In this document: positions 7,690-11,715 of the stretch, piece by piece
Numbering within the stretch: the first letter of the stretch is position 1
Layout: each line of letters opens with the position of its first letter
Assembly: GCA_014904845.1 (NCBI GenBank)
Contig: MU119841.1
Coordinates: 1 to 11,715 of the forward strand
Direction: 5' to 3'
From: Acephala macrosclerotiorum
Taxonomy: Eukaryota > Ascomycota > Leotiomycetes > Helotiales > Mollisiaceae
Length of the DNA: 11,715 nt
The notes under the pieces: model-generated
Database searches by the model: none
Told to the model about the DNA's origin: nothing
Seen by the model: only the letters and a program-made list of their open reading frames with translations
Position numbers and translations under genes: made by a program

Positions 7690-8600
7690 ATAGCGACCGC
7701 TAAACTCTTAAGTGCGCTTCTGCCTTAGGCACTTAAATGCTAAAGCACCAAAAATCCATTCTACGACTGCGCAGCTTTTAAAAAAAGTTTTAAAGGGTCT
7801 CTCCTTAGTAAATATAATCGTAACAAGTATTTATAATCAATAGAATTAATCGTAGCAATTTAATATAAAAAAGAAAAGTCCCAGGGAGTGTTTCCCTGAA
7901 GTATTCTTTTGGTATGAGACTCTGCCGAAAGCGCGTTTCTGTTTAAAGCTCTAAGGCTCTAAACTGTAAAAATACTTAAAAATCTAGTTGCGCAACTCTC
8001 GAGAAAAGTCCCAGGAGGTCTCTCCTTGGTAAATAATTCTCTATAATCAATTGAATCGATCGTAGCAGCTAAATATAAGACGGGAGTCCCAAGGAGTGTT
8101 CTCCTAGTGTAAAGCTCTATAGCAAGTGCGTTTTTGCTTTAGGCATTAAAGCATTCACTTAAGTGCTGGATATCTCTATAGTTGCGCAGTTTTCAAGGGA
8201 AGTTCTAAGGGGTCTTCCCCTAGAATTATATGCTAAGTAAAATAATCTAAATCAATTGAATCGATCGTAGCAACTCAATATAAGAGACGAGAGTCCCAGG
8301 AAGTGTTCTTTTAGTGTAAAGCTTTATAGTGAGTGCGTTTTTGCCTAAGGTACTAAGGCATTTAAATGCTGGAATAGCTGCGCAGCTCTCAAGGGGAGTC
8401 CCAGAGAGTCTTTCCCTGGAATTACACACTAAAGAAAGTGATTTAAATTGATTAAATCGATCGTAGTAACTCGATATAAGAGACGGAGGTCTTAAAGAGT
8501 GTTCTCCTGGTAATATGAGACTTCGCAAGAAGTGCGTTTTTGCCTTAGGCATTAAAGAGCTTATCGGCTTATCGGTTTTATTGCTCGATAGAATCTTAAA
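7690..8600 (+). repeat. Tandem array of ~200-bp units with alternating stem-loops
   Basis: Four to five units of about 195-220 bp are visible. Three independent anchors give the period: agtgcg-like words at 7711, 7930, 8125, 8332 and 8531; cgtag at 7851, 8061, 8266 and 8462; and tgcgca at 7768, 7989, 8183 and 8379. Each unit contains, in order, a palindrome (agctgcgcagct in its best form, 8376-8387), a stem-loop, the word tcaattgaatcgatcgtag or a variant, a second stem-loop, and an agtgcgtttttgccttaggc-like segment. Stem-loops begin near 7787, 7878, 8008, 8086, 8202, 8293, 8398 and 8489, so each unit is really two related half-units. Confidence 0.82.
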
Positions 8601-8779
8601 CTATTACATCTCAATAACTATACTAACTTTAAATGCTTATAAAACGCTCAAATTAAAAGCTTTTAATTTGAAACTTAAAATAAAAATAAATTACTAAAGT
8701 CGAAAACTTTGTAGCTTTTCGTAAGAGCGTTTTTGCGAGGTCTGCGAAGCAAAATGTACGTCGAGTAAAGAAAGAAACG

Positions 8780-8831
8780 GCTCGTCCGCTATTGGCTCGC
8801 TTAGCGAGTCGTCGAACGAGCTTTTTTTTTT
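8780..8831 (+). terminator. Nested hairpin followed by T10
   Basis: The outer arms gctcgt (8780-8785) and acgagc (8816-8821) enclose an inner hairpin, ctcgc-tta-gcgag (8796-8808). The outer arm is followed at once by ten T (8822-8831). A hairpin plus T-run at the end of a repeat unit fits a transcript end; in eukaryotes a plain T-run ends RNA polymerase III transcripts, as in SINEs. No convincing A or B box was found upstream, so a polymerase III origin is unproven. The T-run, but not the G+C-rich stem, is preserved in the ghost copy near 2416-2425. Confidence 0.4.
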
Positions 8832-8850
8832 GGAATGAGAGAAACATTTT

Positions 8851-11715
8851 AAAATATAAATATAAAATTAATAAAATAAATTCGACGTTTAATAATTTTT
8901 TATAAAATAATATTCGTAATATAAATATAAATAAATTTAATTAATTACGTTTATTTAAAAATTTAATATATTTTTATTATTATTTATTATTTTATTTTTA
9001 ATATTTTTTAAAAATAATATTAATTTTCGTAATAAAATATTAAATTTTTATTTTAATTTTAATTTTTTAAATTTTAATTATATTTATTATTAATATTTTT
9101 TTATTAATATTTAAATATAATTTTTAAATTAAAAATAAATAAATATAAATATTAAAAAAATTATAATATTATTTAATATTTATTTATTTTAATTAAAAAA
9201 ATATAATATTATATTAATTTATTAATTCGATTTAAATTACGTATTTAAAAAAAATAAAAATAAAAAAATTATTAATTTATAATTTTAAATATTTTTTATT
9301 ATAAATATATTTCGTTTTTTAATTACGAAATTTTATACGATTAAAAAAAAATTTTAAAAATTTTTTGAAAAATTAAAAATTAAAAATATTAAAATTCTCG
9401 TTTAAATTTTAATAATATAAATAATAAAAAATAAATATAAAAATATAAAAAAAAATAATAATAATTAATATAATTAAAATATTTAAAATTCAAATATATA
9501 TTATTTTTTTTAAAAAAATTATAATTATAATTTATTTAATATAAAAAATAAAAAATAAATTTATATGTTAATTTATTAAATAAATAAATAATAAATAAAT
9601 AATTATTTTTTTATAAATTTTATAAAATTATTTTTATTTAATATTTTTTAAAATTTTCGTTTTTTATATTAAATTATTATAATCGATTTAATTAATTTAA
9701 TTAATTTAAATTATTTTTTTAATATATATTTTAAAAATAATATAATTAAATATAAAAATAAATTTTTTAATATTTTAATATTGAAAATAAAAACGTATTT
9801 AAATAATTTTATAAAAAATATATAATTAATAAATTAAATATTTTTTTATTTATAATTAATTTTTTATATATTTAATTTATAATTATTTTTATAAAATATT
9901 ATTTATAATTTTTAATATATTTTTAAATTTTAATATAAATTTAATAATTTATTATTTTTTATTATTTATTTTATTTATAATTAATAAAAATAAATATTAT
10001 ATAAAAACGAATATTATATATTAATATGAATTTTTTTTTATTATTTAAATTTTATTTATTACAAATATTATTTATTATTAATATTAAAATAATTTTTTTT
10101 ATTTTTATTTTTTATTAATAAATTTTTTTATAATTTTTATTATATAAAATAAAATTATAATAAAATATTCGAAATAATATATTAATTTATTTTAATTTAT
10201 TATAATTAAAATTTATTATTTTAAAAAAAACTTTTTACGTTAATTTATTTATTAATTAAAAAATTAAAAAAAAAATTATTAAATTTTTTTTAATAAATAT
10301 AATAAAAATAATAAAATATTAATTAAAATATAAAAAATAAAATTAAATATAATTTATAATATAATTTTTAATATTATTATACGTAATATTTTATTAATAA
10401 ATTATATATTAATATTTATAATTTTAAATTTTTTTAAAAAAAATTTTAATATTAATTTATAAAAAAATTTAAATAAAATAAAAATTATTATTTATATTTT
10501 ATTCGATTTATATATAAAAATTAAAATAAATTTCTTTTTTTTTAATATATTAATATTTTTAATAAATTAAATATTATAAAAAAATAAATATATTAAATAT
10601 AAACGAAATAAAAATTTAAATTGATTATTTTAAAAAAAAATATTATTATTATTTTAAACGTTAAAAAAATATAAACGAAAAATTTAAAAAATTAAAATTT
10701 TTTAATTGTTATTAAAATAATTATAATAAATAAATAAAAAAAATAATTGAATTAAAATAAAATTTATTAAAAATAAACGAATTATAAAACTTTTTATAAA
10801 TTATATTAATAATTAAATATTTATAAATTAATTCGAATAAATTTTAAAAAAAGAAATTATTATTATTTATTTTTTTAAATAAAAATCGAAAAAATTTATA
10901 TTAAATTATTTTATATATTATTTTTAATTTTTCAATATTAATATTTTTCGTTTTTACAAATATTATTATTCAAAATATTAATTTTAATTATATTAATTTT
11001 TTTTTAAAAGTTTTATTTAAATTCGAATATAAATAATATAAAAATTTTATTATATAATATTTTAAATTAAAAAATTAAAATTAAAAAAATATAATTAAAT
11101 TAAAATAAATAATAAATTCGATTTTTTAAAATTATTATTTATTTATTTAAAAAAAAATATAAAATATTATTATTATTCGAATTTTTAAAAATTATAAAAT
11201 TATTAAATATATAATTATAAAAATATTATTTTATTATTATTATTAAAATTTTAACGACGTTTTACGTTTTTTAATATATTAAAAAAATAAATAAAAAAAA
11301 ATTAATTTAATATTTTTATTTAAAAATATATTTAAAATTAAAAAATAAAAAATTAAAAAAATTAAAAAAAATCTCGTTTAAACTTCGCTTAAATCTCGCT
11401 TATTTTTAATTAATTTTTATAATATATAAAATTAAATAAAAAATTATTAAAAAATTATTTTAAATTTAATAAAAATTAAATATTATATAAAATAAAATTA
11501 TTATATAATAATTAATATATTAAATTTTAAAAATAATATTTATTTAAATTTTTATTTTTATATATAAATTTAATATATTAAATTTTTTAATTATTATTAA
11601 ATAATATAAATTATTTTATTTATTTATTTAAATATATATATACGTATTAATTATTATATTTATTATTTTTTAAAAATAAATAATAAAAATATAATTAAAA
11701 ATATATTAATATTTA
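8851..11715. repeat. RIP-like, extremely A+T-rich tract (right)
   Basis: From here to the end the sequence is again nearly all A and T with sparse CpG. No reading frame, RNA gene or tandem array could be recognised. The first bases after the T-run run parallel to the left ghost beyond 2425, so the tract probably starts as the mutated continuation of the same repeat. A slightly less depleted spot, with CTCG and CTTCGC-type words, lies at about 11370-11402. Confidence 0.8.

Larger units (their letters stand above)
7345..8850 (+). repeat. Less-mutated copy of a dispersed repeat (non-RIPped island)
   Basis: This block is moderately A+T-rich but holds C and G in all dinucleotide contexts. It is bounded on both sides by RIP-like sequence within a few tens of bases. 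It matches the ghost at about 1457-2450 in order and orientation. It has no convincing coding sequence; the open frames of 60-101 residues inside it are low-complexity and overlap the tandem array on opposite strands. Parts in order are a unique-looking lead (7345-7690), the tandem stem-loop array (about 7690-8600), a tail (8600-8775) and a nested hairpin with a T-run (8780-8831). It may be the non-coding part of a transposable element, such as a long terminal repeat, a miniature element or a subterminal region, but no terminal repeats or target duplications were found, so the class is unknown. Confidence 0.7.

Noticed and set aside
7690..8600. The stem-loop array as a CRISPR array.
   Set aside because: The period is about 200 bp, the whole unit is repeated with no unique spacers, and the setting is eukaryotic.
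8247..8847. Three open frames of 60-101 residues in the repeat island.
   Set aside because: They cross the tandem array or A+T-rich tail, differ between array units, and contain no recognisable transposase, polymerase or gag-like motif.

Overview
This window looks like nuclear DNA of a filamentous ascomycete (Pezizomycotina). Three things point there: a spliced gene with a short 90-nt intron carrying a GTAGGT donor, a CTAAC-type branch site and a TAG acceptor; very long, almost gene-empty A+T tracts of the kind made by repeat-induced point mutation (RIP); and abrupt switches between those tracts and G+C-balanced islands. I cannot name the species.

Layout. Positions 1 to about 3890 are about 95% A+T, with no coding potential. 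About 3940-6840 is a G+C-balanced island. Its first 1.4 kb is non-coding, with short G+C-rich repeats, two perfect inverted repeats and a 16-19 bp minisatellite. It ends in the only convincing gene, 5371-6756, a two-exon gene for a secreted 431-residue cupredoxin of the ceruloplasmin/hephaestin/coagulation factor V-VIII type. About 6840-7345 is again RIP-like A+T. About 7345-8850 is a second, less mutated island without genes. It holds a tandem array of roughly 200-bp units full of stem-loops and palindromes, and ends in a nested hairpin followed by a run of ten T. From 8850 to the end the sequence is RIP-like A+T again.

Two points stand out. First, about 1457-2450 is a heavily mutated, colinear, same-orientation copy of about 7348-8850. 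The differences are overwhelmingly C to T and G to A, and the left copy has fewer array units. This shows directly that the A+T tracts are mutated repeats and not merely A+T-rich DNA. The C and G left in the tracts sit mostly in CpG, so the process destroyed CpA, CpT and CpC while partly sparing CpG. Second, the multicopper-oxidase-like protein keeps all apparent type 1 and type 2 copper ligands, but has lost three of the six expected type 3 ligands. It may therefore be a secreted copper protein that is not an ordinary laccase or ferroxidase.

The gene has no coding partner here. No tRNA, rRNA, CRISPR array or intact transposase/reverse transcriptase reading frame was recognised. Alignments and counts were made by eye, so repeat boundaries are approximate.
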